Assembly (NCBI GenBank): GCA_017879645.1
Contig: JAAEXZ010000003.1
Span: forward strand, 1-64,000
Length of the DNA: 64,000 nt
Direction of reading: 5' to 3'
Origin: Nitrosomonas sp.
GTDB lineage: Bacteria; Pseudomonadota; Gammaproteobacteria; Burkholderiales; Nitrosomonadaceae
Shown: piece by piece, positions 15,553-24,273 of the stretch
How positions within the stretch are numbered: the stretch's first letter is position 1
Layout of the letters: the number at the start of each line of letters is the position of its first letter
Made by a program: the position numbers and the translations under genes
Notes under the pieces: model-generated
Told to the model about the DNA's origin: nothing
Databases searched by the model: none
The model's input: the letters and a program-made list of their open reading frames with translations, nothing else

Positions 15553-16791
15553 TCAATCCGGAATCTTTAATCGGCGATCCAGCCATCGCTCGATTTGACC
15601 CAGAATCGCGGTGCGCGCAGGTTCCTGCAAAAAAGCATGCTGGTGATAGCGCATTCCCGGCAGCGCCAGGACGGAATTATGCGCATGATGATGGTATGTC
15701 GCTGCGGCGAAATCCCGCGCACCCCACGCTGGTGTAATGGGGTCCTGTTCGGAATACACCAGATAATAGGGTATGTTGAAGGTATCCATATGCCGACGGA
15801 AGCGAACGATTTCCTCCTCGATGCCTTTGACGAAGCGCAACAGGGTACGCCGCACGATCCAGTGATCGTTCTTCAAACGCTGCTTTTCGGTTTCGCTATC
15901 GGTCAGATAATCCCTCACCCATGCGGGCGACGTGGGCGACACGACTGCTCGTATTCCGGGCCAGGACAATACCTCAAACAAGCCATCTAGCAGTGGCACG
16001 GTAACCGCCGCGAACACCTGATTGAGTATCAGCAAAGGCAATGGCTCATCCTGCGGTTGCAGAAAATGTGTCTCGGCATGAAAGGACAAGGCAATCAACG
16101 GCGTAGCCAACCAGCCTCGCCACCCCGGCGGTTCGCTCACGGCAAATGCGGGCGCCAGAAAAACCACACCCTGCACGCGCCCGTCGGGATCATCCTCACC
16201 CCGGGATTGCAGCAGATAGGATGCCGTCACCAACGCACCCAGGCTGTGCGCAACGATGAATACCGGTCGCTGTACTCCACCCGGTGCATCGCACAGTGCG
16301 AAGGTTTGCCGGAGCGCCTGTTGCAGGTATCGGCGCAAGGATTGCAAATCGCTTAGCGGTGCTTGTGCCAGATAGGCATCGCTGACCTCGGCCTGAGCCG
16401 CACCCTGCGCCAGTGCCCTGTCAGCCTGTTGCAACACCGGATTGGACAGTCCATGTGCAAAATGATCAAAACCAGTCATGATGTATTGCCGGGCAAAATA
16501 CTGCGCTAGCTCATGATAGCGTCCGACATGCTCATTCATGCCATGCACCAGCAAGACACACGCCGGTGCCCTTTCCGGATCGGCTGGATAGAGCGTGCGC
16601 AGGATTAACGGCACCGTATCCGTCTGCGTAATGCTCGTTTCCTTCCCCCAACGGGGATACGGTTCGCTAACGAACTGCTGGTGAACACATGCCGATAGCA
16701 TCGCAACCAGCATCAGAACGCTTCCTCGAATGATCCAGTGATCCCGGAGCGAGAAATGAAGTTGGAGTTTCAAGACATGAACAGGCTGCAC
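15553..16791 (-). CDS. lipoprotein alpha/beta hydrolase (monoacylglycerol lipase-like)
   Basis: A serine hydrolase of about 412 residues. The core begins near residue 75 with V-L-L-V-H-G-M-N-E-H, the cap-lipase pattern of monoacylglycerol lipases. The nucleophile elbow is A-H-S-L-G-A-L, and the late E-Q-D-P-I-T-P and Y-H-Q-H segments supply the acid and His. A hydrophobic signal ends in the lipobox L-S-A-C, so the enzyme is probably anchored in an envelope membrane. The start is uncertain: GTG at 16791 is chosen for signal length, while an upstream GTG at 16830 and a TTG at 16773 are also possible. It lies 95 bases after the acyl carrier protein gene on the same strand, suggesting work on acyl esters. 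Confidence 0.8.
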   Translation of the reverse strand: MQPVHVLKLQLHFSLRDHWIIRGSVLMLVAMLSACVHQQFVSEPYPRWGKETSITQTDTVPLILRTLYPADPERAPACVLLVHGMNEHVGRYHELAQYFARQYIMTGFDHFAHGLSNPVLQQADRALAQGAAQAEVSDAYLAQAPLSDLQSLRRYLQQALRQTFALCDAPGGVQRPVFIVAHSLGALVTASYLLQSRGEDDPDGRVQGVVFLAPAFAVSEPPGWRGWLATPLIALSFHAETHFLQPQDEPLPLLILNQVFAAVTVPLLDGLFEVLSWPGIRAVVSPTSPAWVRDYLTDSETEKQRLKNDHWIVRRTLLRFVKGIEEEIVRFRRHMDTFNIPYYLVYSEQDPITPAWGARDFAAATYHHHAHNSVLALPGMRYHQHAFLQEPARTAILGQIERWLDRRLKIPD

Positions 16792-16886
16792 CCGCAAAAG
16801 ACACTCACCTGAATACGTTTGATATGTCACTGCCCATACGGTTACCAGATTGATGAGGCAAAAAGCAGGACAATGCGTTCAGCTGG

Positions 16887-17138
16887 TTATGATGCTGCCG
16901 GTGGATGCTTACCCATGTAATCGACGATGTCGCCTACTGTACGCAATCCCTTGACTTCCTCGCCATCGAAGCTGACACCGAATTTTTCCTCGGCATCGAA
17001 CAGGAGTTGCACGGTATCCAGGGAATCGAATCCGAGATCCTCAAATGTCGTTGCGGTAGAAATCTTGGAAATATCCGCATTTTCTGCTTTTGAGGCGATA
17101 AATTCGATGACCTGTTTTTCGAGTTCTGCTGTATCCAT
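16887..17138 (-). CDS. acyl carrier protein
   Basis: An 83-residue acyl carrier protein. Ser39 in G-F-D-S-L-D is the attachment site for 4'-phosphopantetheine, and the surrounding helix is acidic as usual. The ATG at 17138 follows AGGGAA; a longer frame upstream overlaps the fabF-like gene and is not needed. It is 17 bases downstream of the KAS II gene. This order, and the absence of fabD, fabG, fabH and plsX, differs from the usual primary fatty-acid cluster, so this may be a second, specialised carrier rather than the housekeeping AcpP. That is inference from context. Confidence 0.92.
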   Translation of the reverse strand: MDTAELEKQVIEFIASKAENADISKISTATTFEDLGFDSLDTVQLLFDAEEKFGVSFDGEEVKGLRTVGDIVDYMGKHPPAAS

Positions 17139-17155
17139 ATCTGCTATTCCCTGTG

Positions 17156-18373
17156 TTAGAGCGTTGTAAAGACGATGCAGGCGTTGTTGCCGCCAAACCC
17201 GAATGCATTGCACAGCGCAACCTGCACCTTTCGCTGGGTTGCCTGGTTGGGTGTGTAATTCAGATCGCACTCGGGATCCGCGTCGTCAAGGTTGATCGTG
17301 GGGTGTAGGGTTCCAGTATGCAGCGACATGATGGCAGCAATGCTGCCAATGGCCGCCGATGCGCCAATGGTGTGACCAATCATCGATTTCGTGGCACTGA
17401 TGGCAAGTTCTTTTGCATGATCGCCAAACAGTTTCTTGATGGCTTTGGTTTCGATGACATCACCAAGCGGTGTGGAAGTTGCATGCGCGTTGATGTAGTC
17501 AACTTGTTCGGGTTGGACTCCCGCATCCTGAAGGGCGGCCTGCATGGCGGCTACTTGTCCGTCAATGTCCGGCGCCACCAGATGGGTTGCGTCACAGGCA
17601 CAACCGTAGCCTTCCAGATAAGCGTAAATCCTGGCACCCCGCTTGAGGGCACTCTCTTCCTTTTCCAGAACCAGCATTGCTGCGCCCTCGCCCATCACGA
17701 AACCGTCACGTCCAATGGCAAAAGGACGCGAAGCGCGCACCGGATCCTGATTGAAACCGGTAGACAAGGTATGCAATGCCTCGAATCCCACCATCGTCAG
17801 CGGCAGAACGCATGCTTCTGCACCTCCGGCCATGACCGCATCGGCCTTGCCGGCGCGCAGCAAATCCAGCGCCATGCCAATGGCATTTCCTGCCGACGAG
17901 CATGCTGTGCTGCATGTCCAGTTGACGCCTTTCAGGCCATGTTTGGTAGCGATCCAGCCCGCCGCCGAATTGGCCATGATGCGCGGCACGGTGAATGGCG
18001 GTACGGATTTGTTCTGAAACCGGCGCAATGCTGAAGATTCAAATGTCGAGAATCCGCCCATCCCCGATCCCACGCTGACAGCCAGGCGCCGCGGCTCGTA
18101 GCTTTCAAGACTGCCGGCATCCTCCAGCGCAAGTCCGGCAGCCCGCAATGCCAGTTGCGTAAAACGATCGGTTTGTTCGATCTGCTTGGCCGACATGAAC
18201 GACGTGGGGTCAAATTCGTGTATCTGGCCGGCGATCCGGGAATGCTGATTGGAAGCATCAAAACATTGAATACTCGAGATGCCGCTCGTCCCCTGGGTTG
18301 CTGCATCCCAGAATTGATCAATGCCGGTACCGATCGGTGAAACCACTCCCATTCCAGTAACAACGACGCGCAT
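17156..18373 (-). CDS. beta-ketoacyl-ACP synthase II (FabF family)
   Basis: A condensing enzyme of 405 residues that extends acyl-ACP with malonyl-ACP. The catalytic triad is intact: Cys158 in S-T-A-C-S-S, His297 in N-A-H-A-T-S-T and His334 in M-I-G-H-T-I-G, so it is not a chain-length-factor-type inactive partner. The start M-R-V-V-V-T-G-M-G-V is the family N-terminus, although the ribosome site is poor. It is followed by an acyl carrier protein and a lipoprotein hydrolase on the same strand. Without the other fab genes here, it may supply a particular acyl chain, or simply be the housekeeping fabF displaced from its cluster. Confidence 0.93.
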   Translation of the reverse strand: MRVVVTGMGVVSPIGTGIDQFWDAATQGTSGISSIQCFDASNQHSRIAGQIHEFDPTSFMSAKQIEQTDRFTQLALRAAGLALEDAGSLESYEPRRLAVSVGSGMGGFSTFESSALRRFQNKSVPPFTVPRIMANSAAGWIATKHGLKGVNWTCSTACSSAGNAIGMALDLLRAGKADAVMAGGAEACVLPLTMVGFEALHTLSTGFNQDPVRASRPFAIGRDGFVMGEGAAMLVLEKEESALKRGARIYAYLEGYGCACDATHLVAPDIDGQVAAMQAALQDAGVQPEQVDYINAHATSTPLGDVIETKAIKKLFGDHAKELAISATKSMIGHTIGASAAIGSIAAIMSLHTGTLHPTINLDDADPECDLNYTPNQATQRKVQVALCNAFGFGGNNACIVFTTL

Positions 18374-18539
18374 ATTAGTTCAGTTTGAGCAGAAAGCTTA
18401 AGGCAGGATTGAGGAAAATAATCTTACTATTGGATTGCAGCGAATATACTGAAAGCCACATGGACTGTCAAACCCCGCCAAACATTCACTGAACCGTGAT
18501 CATGCTTCAGCAATTGCAATTGCAATTGCTTGCGCGCGA

Positions 18540-19334
18540 TCAATACTTGAAGACGATCGACCCGTCCGCCAGTTTGCCACTGGGCTGTTCACAGCGCATC
18601 TCGCGCCCCAGCAAGGTCTTGTGCGCGAACTGCGCCCGTTGTAACCAAGGCTGAATGCCATTCTGGTAACAAGCAGCCTGTGTCGAAAGGTTGTTCGATT
18701 GCGGAAAGTGAGTAACGACATCCTGATAGAAGCGCGAGCGCCGCCAGTAGCGGACATGAATGCCATCGGCACCGAACCACTGCGGATGCTGTTCGTATAA
18801 CCGGAAATGCTGACGAAGCGCCAATTCGCCCAGTCCTTGATGAACAGCCTGCGCACAACTTAGTGCTTCATCGCGAGACAAGCAACTGGATGGATAAAAG
18901 AGATTGCGATAGAAAAGATAGCGACGCACCGACAGGCGCTCGATCGCGGCCAGCGGCAGATTGGTGACTACAACCTGCGCGCCGTGCCGCTGCAACCGCG
19001 TCACGCACTCGGCAACCGACTGCAAGACCTGTTGTGGTGTCGAACCATACACAATATCGTTGCCAATGTCCGTCAGCAAAGCATAAGTCGGTCGCGCAGG
19101 CAGCCGATCCAACTGATGCCATATGCCATTGCCGGTGATGCCCGACAATCCGCGCCCCAATGCCTGGCTCGTCAATCCATACGCTCGCCCATGCCCCACC
19201 GCCGCCAGCACCTCGCTGGGTCCGCCGAAGCGCTGCTGCAACCGGTAAATGACCAGGCGCAACGATAACGTCAGATTGCTGGCGCCAAGCAGAATGAAAC
19301 GATTGGTAAAAACAGCAGAATTATTAGACACCAC
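18540..19334 (-). CDS. SGNH/GDSL-like hydrolase
   Basis: A 264-residue protein with the blocks of an SGNH esterase: G-A-S-N at 17-20 with the probable nucleophile Ser19, the oxyanion-hole block I-G-N-D near 90, and the C-terminal D-G-I-H pair supplying Asp and His. There is no signal peptide, so it should be cytoplasmic. The first codon is GTG with no visible ribosome site, but the nucleophile block is so close to the N-terminus that a later start is excluded. It lies 166 bases upstream of the fabF-like gene on the same strand. The substrate is unknown; an acyl ester or thioester would fit the neighbours. Confidence 0.7.
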   Translation of the reverse strand: MVSNNSAVFTNRFILLGASNLTLSLRLVIYRLQQRFGGPSEVLAAVGHGRAYGLTSQALGRGLSGITGNGIWHQLDRLPARPTYALLTDIGNDIVYGSTPQQVLQSVAECVTRLQRHGAQVVVTNLPLAAIERLSVRRYLFYRNLFYPSSCLSRDEALSCAQAVHQGLGELALRQHFRLYEQHPQWFGADGIHVRYWRRSRFYQDVVTHFPQSNNLSTQAACYQNGIQPWLQRAQFAHKTLLGREMRCEQPSGKLADGSIVFKY

Positions 19335-19590
19335 GCAGGGTTATATCAATCATTAACAAATATCGAACACTGACTGAATTCGCATGTTAGCTTTTTTCCA
19401 TGCTGAAGCCCAAGCATAAAGTAAACATCATTCAACCCCGGAACTTCCTTCAGTAGTAGCCAACCTCAGGAATCCACTGCTCGACGTAAGGATGATGTTC
19501 TGGGTCGGTCAGGAAAATAAAAAATGATGATACACTTGCGTGCGCTAATCTTTTAAGTTCTGCAGATTTCCGTTTTACCCTCTTGACCGC

Positions 19591-21660
19591 ATGTGCAGAA
19601 TATATCCTTCCATTCTGGCTTTGCTGTGTTGCTCGGCAGTTGCCACGCCCGCCTGGGCGCAAAGCTCCGATGCCACCGCATCCATCTTGCTCAAACCTAT
19701 CAGTGTCACCGCCACACGCAGCGAGCGCTCACCGGAGCAGATTCCGAACAGCATTACGCAAATCACTCGCGATCCGCAGCAAGGCTATCAACCCGGCGCA
19801 ACGCTGGATGAATTTGCCCGCGGTACGCCAGGGGTATTCTTTCAGAATCAGTTCAACTTTACACAGGATCTGCGCATTGCAATCCGTGGTTTTGGAGCAC
19901 GCTCGCCGTTCGGTGTACGTGGCATTCAACTGCGCGTGGATGGTATTCCGGCAACACTGCCGGATGGGCAGACACAACTGGATTCGATTGATCCAGGGCT
20001 GATCGAGCGCATGGACATCGTGCGTGGGCCATCGGCTGCGCTGTATGGCAATGCTTCCGGTGGATTGATCGATATCAGTACACGTGCCGCACCTTCAGAG
20101 CAACTGGCTATCATGCCGCGCCAGGTGATTGGCCAGTTTGGTTATCTGAAGTCCGAACTATTTCTGGGAGGAAGCAAAGGCAGTGTCCAGTACAGCCTGT
20201 ACAGCTCACATTTGCAGCAGGATGGCTGGCGCGATTTCAGCGGTATGCAGAACACCTTTACGCAAGCCAAACTGAATATCAAAACTGGCAATGATTCCGA
20301 TCTGATGTGGGTGTTCCGCGAGTTTTATTCTCCGTTATCCAAGGATCCGGGAGCGCTAACTGCAGCAGAAGTCCAGCACAATCCCCGTCAGGCCTCGGCA
20401 CGTAATGTGCAATATCGTGCTGGAGAGGAAATCCGTCAGGAAGAAATGGGAATACGTTTCCGCACCCGGCCATCCGCCGGCAAGGAACTGACCATGACGG
20501 CGCACATGCTGCATCGCGATTTCAACAGCCGCCAGCAATTCTTCGATGGCGGACAGGTGCAGTTCGATCGGCTGGTAGGAGGACTGATGGTGCAGTTTGT
20601 CAACGATCACCCGTTGCTAAACCGACCCAACCGGTTTTTGCTAGGCGTCGATTACGGTGTACAAAATGACGATCGGCAGCGTTTCAACAACAATTTTGGT
20701 GCTCGGGAAGCATTGAATCTAAGCCAGATCGAGCGTGTGCAAAGTGTCGGCCCTTTCCTGCGCAATGAATGGCGTATTGCCAACAAATGGGACTTGGTCA
20801 TCGGCGGCCGCTGGGACTGGTTGCACTATCAGGTCGAAGACAAATTCAGGAGTGACGGCAACCAGTCGGGCTCGCGTCTGGTTTCCCAAGGGAGTGGATC
20901 GGCCGGATTGGTATACCATGTTACCGAGCAGCAGCAGGTGTATGCCCATGTCGCTACGGTGTTCGAGGCACCAACCACGACCGAACTACTCAACAACCCA
21001 GCCGGGAAAGGCGGGTTCAACCCGCATCTGAACGCCCAGACTTCATTCAGCAATGAAATCGGCGTACGCGGCAGTCTGGCCGGTTTCCAATATGACACTG
21101 CGGCATTTTTCATCCGCACTTGGGATGAAATCATTCCGTTCGAACTCGCCAGTTCACCCGGCCGTGCTTTTTTTCGCAATGCCGGGCAATCACGCCGGAT
21201 CGGTGTCGAAACCCGGCTGGCCACCCCCGAGTGGAAAGGGCTACGCGGCGAAATCAGTTATACGTATTCCAATTTCGAGTTCGAAAAATACATCGCCAAC
21301 AACGTCAACCTGCAAGGCAACATACTGCCTGGCATCCCGACACACCGCTGGGAAGGGCTGGTGCGCTACGCGCATCCACTCGGATTTTTTGGGCAAATTC
21401 ATGTGCATCGCGTGGGCGACTTCTATGTCGATGACACCAATACGGCCTCCAACTCGGCTTATAACCTGGGCCAACTGCTAGCGGGATGGGAACTCAAACG
21501 CAACGGTATCGAAGGGTCGGTCTTTGCGGGCATCAACAATGTATTTGATGCTCACTATAATGCCAACACCCGTATCAATGCGGCTTTGGGACGATATTAC
21601 GAACCTGGACTTCCTCTCAATGTGTTTGGCGGTGTGCGCATACGGATTGTTGCGTTCTGA
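19591..21660 (+). CDS. TonB-dependent outer-membrane receptor
   Basis: A 689-residue outer-membrane beta-barrel with an N-terminal plug. The signal peptide ends A-W-A about residue 23. A TonB box-like I-S-V-T-A-T segment follows, then the plug: L-R-I-A-I-R-G-F-G, V-D-G-I-P, and I-E-R-M-D-I-V-R-G-P-S-A-A-L-Y-G-N. The rest is barrel strands, ending in a terminal Phe as usual for outer-membrane proteins. It resembles siderophore or ferric-citrate receptors in layout, but the ligand cannot be deduced. No FecIR pair or ABC importer is adjacent. The start lacks a good ribosome site, and an upstream Fur-like box was not evident. Confidence 0.9.
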   Translation: MCRIYPSILALLCCSAVATPAWAQSSDATASILLKPISVTATRSERSPEQIPNSITQITRDPQQGYQPGATLDEFARGTPGVFFQNQFNFTQDLRIAIRGFGARSPFGVRGIQLRVDGIPATLPDGQTQLDSIDPGLIERMDIVRGPSAALYGNASGGLIDISTRAAPSEQLAIMPRQVIGQFGYLKSELFLGGSKGSVQYSLYSSHLQQDGWRDFSGMQNTFTQAKLNIKTGNDSDLMWVFREFYSPLSKDPGALTAAEVQHNPRQASARNVQYRAGEEIRQEEMGIRFRTRPSAGKELTMTAHMLHRDFNSRQQFFDGGQVQFDRLVGGLMVQFVNDHPLLNRPNRFLLGVDYGVQNDDRQRFNNNFGAREALNLSQIERVQSVGPFLRNEWRIANKWDLVIGGRWDWLHYQVEDKFRSDGNQSGSRLVSQGSGSAGLVYHVTEQQQVYAHVATVFEAPTTTELLNNPAGKGGFNPHLNAQTSFSNEIGVRGSLAGFQYDTAAFFIRTWDEIIPFELASSPGRAFFRNAGQSRRIGVETRLATPEWKGLRGEISYTYSNFEFEKYIANNVNLQGNILPGIPTHRWEGLVRYAHPLGFFGQIHVHRVGDFYVDDTNTASNSAYNLGQLLAGWELKRNGIEGSVFAGINNVFDAHYNANTRINAALGRYYEPGLPLNVFGGVRIRIVAF

Positions 21661-21800
21661 TTTTCCGAGCATCACATTCCTCCCCTCATTTCTATCCAAC
21701 AAATTATTGAAATAACAATAATTTAAATACCACACTCAGTAGCATTCTTATATTCACGAAAACATTCCACTCAAAATGTGTGAAAATTTTCCACATTTTA

Positions 21801-21829
21801 TTGACATGGGATTTTTTCCCACATATAAT
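21801..21829 (+). promoter_or_regulatory. perfect-consensus sigma-70 promoter with a dyad in the spacer
   Basis: TTGACA at 21801-21806 and TATAAT at 21824-21829 are separated by exactly 17 bases: both hexamers and the spacing are consensus. The spacer holds an inverted repeat, TGGG (21807-21810) and CCCA (21818-21821). A second AT-rich dyad with TGTG/CACA ends lies just upstream, at about 21775-21797. The start site would be near 21836, giving a leader of about 70 bases to the RTX-like gene. Confidence 0.8.
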
Positions 21830-21906
21830 TCTCTCCAACATAACACGTAAAATAAAAAATGACGCAAGTTATGCAATTCAACCTCAATGATTACAGGAGA
21901 AATACA

Positions 21907-22608
21907 ATGAGCTCACGCAATAACGACGATAGCATTTTCCATGACATCAACGACGATCACGGTGGACGCCGTAATGACGACAGTGGAGGTGATGACAACT
22001 CCTCCGGAAATCACAAGGCTTTCAAGTTTGAGGTTCTCAACAATCAAGTCACCGCTGTATATGAACTCAAAAATGGCGAACTGGACCGCAAATCACTCGA
22101 TGACAATGGTCGAAAATCCTACACCGTCGATGGTTCCGATGTGATTCGGACCGAAATCAAGCCATTCGGCACGGAAATCACACGGTATTCGGATACCGAC
22201 GGCGACGGTCTCTATTTACGGGTATCCGAGCAATGGCAAATTTCGCCGAACGCCAACGGCGCCATCCCCAAATTTACAGGACCGATCAGCTATTTTGGTA
22301 CCAGCGGTGATGATCATATCGCTGTTCGCGGCGGAGAGGACTGCCATGGTGGAAGTGGATCCGATGATTTCATTTTTCGCGAAGCAGATCATCTGCGAAT
22401 CGAAGATTTCCATTCATCGGAACACGATATGCTGGTTTTCGATACAGGTCTTGGACTCACTTCCCGTGAACAATTGGCCCAGTACATAACCGACAGTCAT
22501 CATGATGGCCAGAATTTCATCGTCAATTTCGGTTCTGATGTATCGATCACCCTGGTTGGCGTACAACCCGATCAGATCAGCTGGGATGATGTCAGTGTCA
22601 TGAGCTAA
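21907..22608 (+). CDS. small RTX-like calcium-binding protein
   Basis: A 233-residue acidic protein. The N-terminal 40 residues are Asp/Gly/Asn-rich and probably disordered. Near the middle is D-T-D-G-D-G, a Ca-binding loop of EF-hand/dockerin type. Residues about 135-170 carry RTX-like G-x-S-G-D-D and G-G-S-G-S-D-D-F-I-F nonapeptide remnants. The C-terminus resembles the region after RTX repeats in type I secretion substrates. There is no N-terminal signal, in keeping with type I export, but no secretion genes lie in the window. The ATG at 21907 has AGGAGA six bases upstream and is preferred over an ATG at 21859. It has its own consensus promoter and a strong terminator, so it is a single-gene unit. 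Confidence 0.75.
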   Translation: MSSRNNDDSIFHDINDDHGGRRNDDSGGDDNSSGNHKAFKFEVLNNQVTAVYELKNGELDRKSLDDNGRKSYTVDGSDVIRTEIKPFGTEITRYSDTDGDGLYLRVSEQWQISPNANGAIPKFTGPISYFGTSGDDHIAVRGGEDCHGGSGSDDFIFREADHLRIEDFHSSEHDMLVFDTGLGLTSREQLAQYITDSHHDGQNFIVNFGSDVSITLVGVQPDQISWDDVSVMS

Positions 22609-22636
22609 TACCCCCTCATTCGCTCATGATCAAACT

Positions 22637-22667
22637 TCCCAATCGATATTCCCCCTATCGATTGGGA
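22637..22667 (+). terminator. strong intrinsic terminator
   Basis: A perfect 12-bp stem (TCCCAATCGATA / TATCGATTGGGA) with a 7-base loop lies 28 bases after the RTX-like gene and is followed by TTTCATT. It insulates that gene from the sugar cassette downstream. Confidence 0.75.
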
Positions 22668-22844
22668 TTTCATTATCGAATAATCCGTTAAAGTGCTTCA
22701 AGGCCGCGCACATGGACTATCCTTCACATCACAACACATTTTTTATGCCCCCAATCCCCATATTTGCTATAGTGCCAGTTCTTTATTTTCATTTATTCAC
22801 AATAGAATCATGATATTGATCAATCACACATGGGAGATGTTCCG

Positions 22845-23351
22845 ATGCTAAAAGATGCCAGTAAAGACCGACAGACGGTCACTTCGGACGGAAAACCAAC
22901 GCATACGCTTCTGGAAGGCGTAATGCAAAAGGAAGTTCCCAATATCGTCACCCGCAACGGCATCACCACCGAGCTTTATCGACCCGAATGGAACGTAGGC
23001 CCCGACCAGGTACGGCACATGATTCATGTGATCCTGCGCACCGGAACCATCAGCGCATGGCACATGCATGAGCACCAGACCGACACATTTTTTGTCACCC
23101 AGGGATCGATCAAAGTTGTATTGTTCGATGACCGGGAAACTTCCAGTACACGGGGGCAAATCAATGTGCTCTATCTCAGCCGGCTGCACCCCAAGTTGAT
23201 TACAGTTCCACCGGGAATCTGGCATGGCTTGCAAAACATCGACAGCATCGAAAGCAGCTTCATCAATTATTTTGATCGCCCTTATTGCTATGACGATCCG
23301 GATGAGTGGCGATTGCCTGTCGACACAGACAATATTCCTTACCGTTTTTGA
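22845..23351 (+). CDS. RmlC-like cupin (dTDP-sugar epimerase family)
   Basis: A 168-residue cupin. The first motif is W-H-M-H-E-H-Q-T-D, the second V-P-P-G-I-W-H-G-L, and the C-terminus Y-D-D-P-D-E-W-R-L-P followed by I-P-Y resembles the end of dTDP-4-dehydrorhamnose 3,5-epimerases. It could epimerise or isomerise a nucleotide sugar, but the RmlC catalytic pair cannot be confirmed by eye, and no rmlA, rmlB or rmlD is in the window. The ATG at 22845 has GGGAG eight bases upstream; an ATG at 22830 lacks a site. It begins a three-gene same-strand run with an aldolase-family gene and a probable glycosyltransferase. Confidence 0.7.
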   Translation: MLKDASKDRQTVTSDGKPTHTLLEGVMQKEVPNIVTRNGITTELYRPEWNVGPDQVRHMIHVILRTGTISAWHMHEHQTDTFFVTQGSIKVVLFDDRETSSTRGQINVLYLSRLHPKLITVPPGIWHGLQNIDSIESSFINYFDRPYCYDDPDEWRLPVDTDNIPYRF

Positions 23352-23417
23352 TTTATCCGTCAATCTTGAATTCAGCTTGCCGATATTGGTCTGACTTACG
23401 CTACAGGGGCAGATTAA

Positions 23418-24233
23418 ATGCAAAATTATGGCAGCAACTTTGTACTGACACTCTTCACCAACAATCCGGACCTGGCAAAAGCCGCAAACACCGCAGGCAT
23501 CAACCGGATCGGCCTGGATCTGGAAAAAATGGGCAAGGCCCATCGCCAGGATGCCGGCAAGGCATGGATTTCGGATCACCAGTATGAGGAGATAACCGCG
23601 GTCAAGGCACAACTGACACATGCCGAACTGTTTGCACGCACCAATCCTGTCCATCCTGGCTTAAAGCAGGAAATCGACCTTCTCGTCGAACAAGAGGTCG
23701 ATGTATTGATGCTCCCCATGTTTCGAAGCGTCAAGGAAGCCGCCACGTTCATCGAACTCGTCGACGGACGCGCACAGGTTTCGCTGCTAGTCGAGACCGC
23801 CACGGCTGCCATGCGCCTGCGCAGTATTATCCAGTTGCCCGGTATCGATGAAATCCATTTCGGACTGAACGATCTGTATCTCGATATGAAATTATCCAAT
23901 CATTTTGAGGTACTGACATCGGGCCTGCTGGACATGCTCGCACAAATCATGTCGGAAACCACAATCCCCTTTGGTTTTGCCGGTATCGGCCGGGTCAATG
24001 ATGCCCGTCTTCCCATCCCCAGCGATCTGATCTACGCGCAATACCCTCGCCTGGGTGCAACACGTGCACTGGTTTCACGTGTCTTTTACTCTCCTGATTT
24101 TCGCAGCCTGGATCTGACGGCGGAGGTGCACGCAGCCCGGGCAGCACTGAATCGCTGGCACACAGCCAGTCAAGAGGATCAGCAAGCCGCCCTGATCGCC
24201 CTGCGTTCCAAGGTTTCCGGCTGGGTGGTCTAG
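23418..24233 (+). CDS. HpcH/HpaI aldolase-family protein
   Basis: A 271-residue TIM-barrel protein of the HpcH/HpaI/citrate lyase-beta superfamily, which handles pyruvate or phosphoenolpyruvate-type substrates. The metal-ligand blocks are visible: the glutamate in L-L-V-E-T-A-T-A near 125 and the aspartate in F-G-L-N-D-L-Y near 150. The end of the barrel shows G-F-A-G-I-G-R. An AGGGGCAG stretch precedes the ATG. It sits 66 bases after the RmlC-like gene and 40 bases before a probable glycosyltransferase, so it may make or modify an acidic sugar precursor rather than degrade aromatics. The exact reaction is not known. Confidence 0.7.
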   Translation: MQNYGSNFVLTLFTNNPDLAKAANTAGINRIGLDLEKMGKAHRQDAGKAWISDHQYEEITAVKAQLTHAELFARTNPVHPGLKQEIDLLVEQEVDVLMLPMFRSVKEAATFIELVDGRAQVSLLVETATAAMRLRSIIQLPGIDEIHFGLNDLYLDMKLSNHFEVLTSGLLDMLAQIMSETTIPFGFAGIGRVNDARLPIPSDLIYAQYPRLGATRALVSRVFYSPDFRSLDLTAEVHAARAALNRWHTASQEDQQAALIALRSKVSGWVV

Positions 24234-24273
24234 TGCGGACTGGAATCTTGGCCGCGCCTCATGCTGGACGGCG

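Noticed and set aside
17156..18373. FabF as a polyketide chain-length factor
   Set aside because: The catalytic Cys158, His297 and His334 are all present and there is no second ketosynthase.
19450..19530. Protein-like minus-strand frame end before the TonB receptor gene
   Set aside because: The last 25 codons look natural, but there is no plausible start and the frame would need to begin inside the receptor gene. Possibly a remnant; not enough to call.
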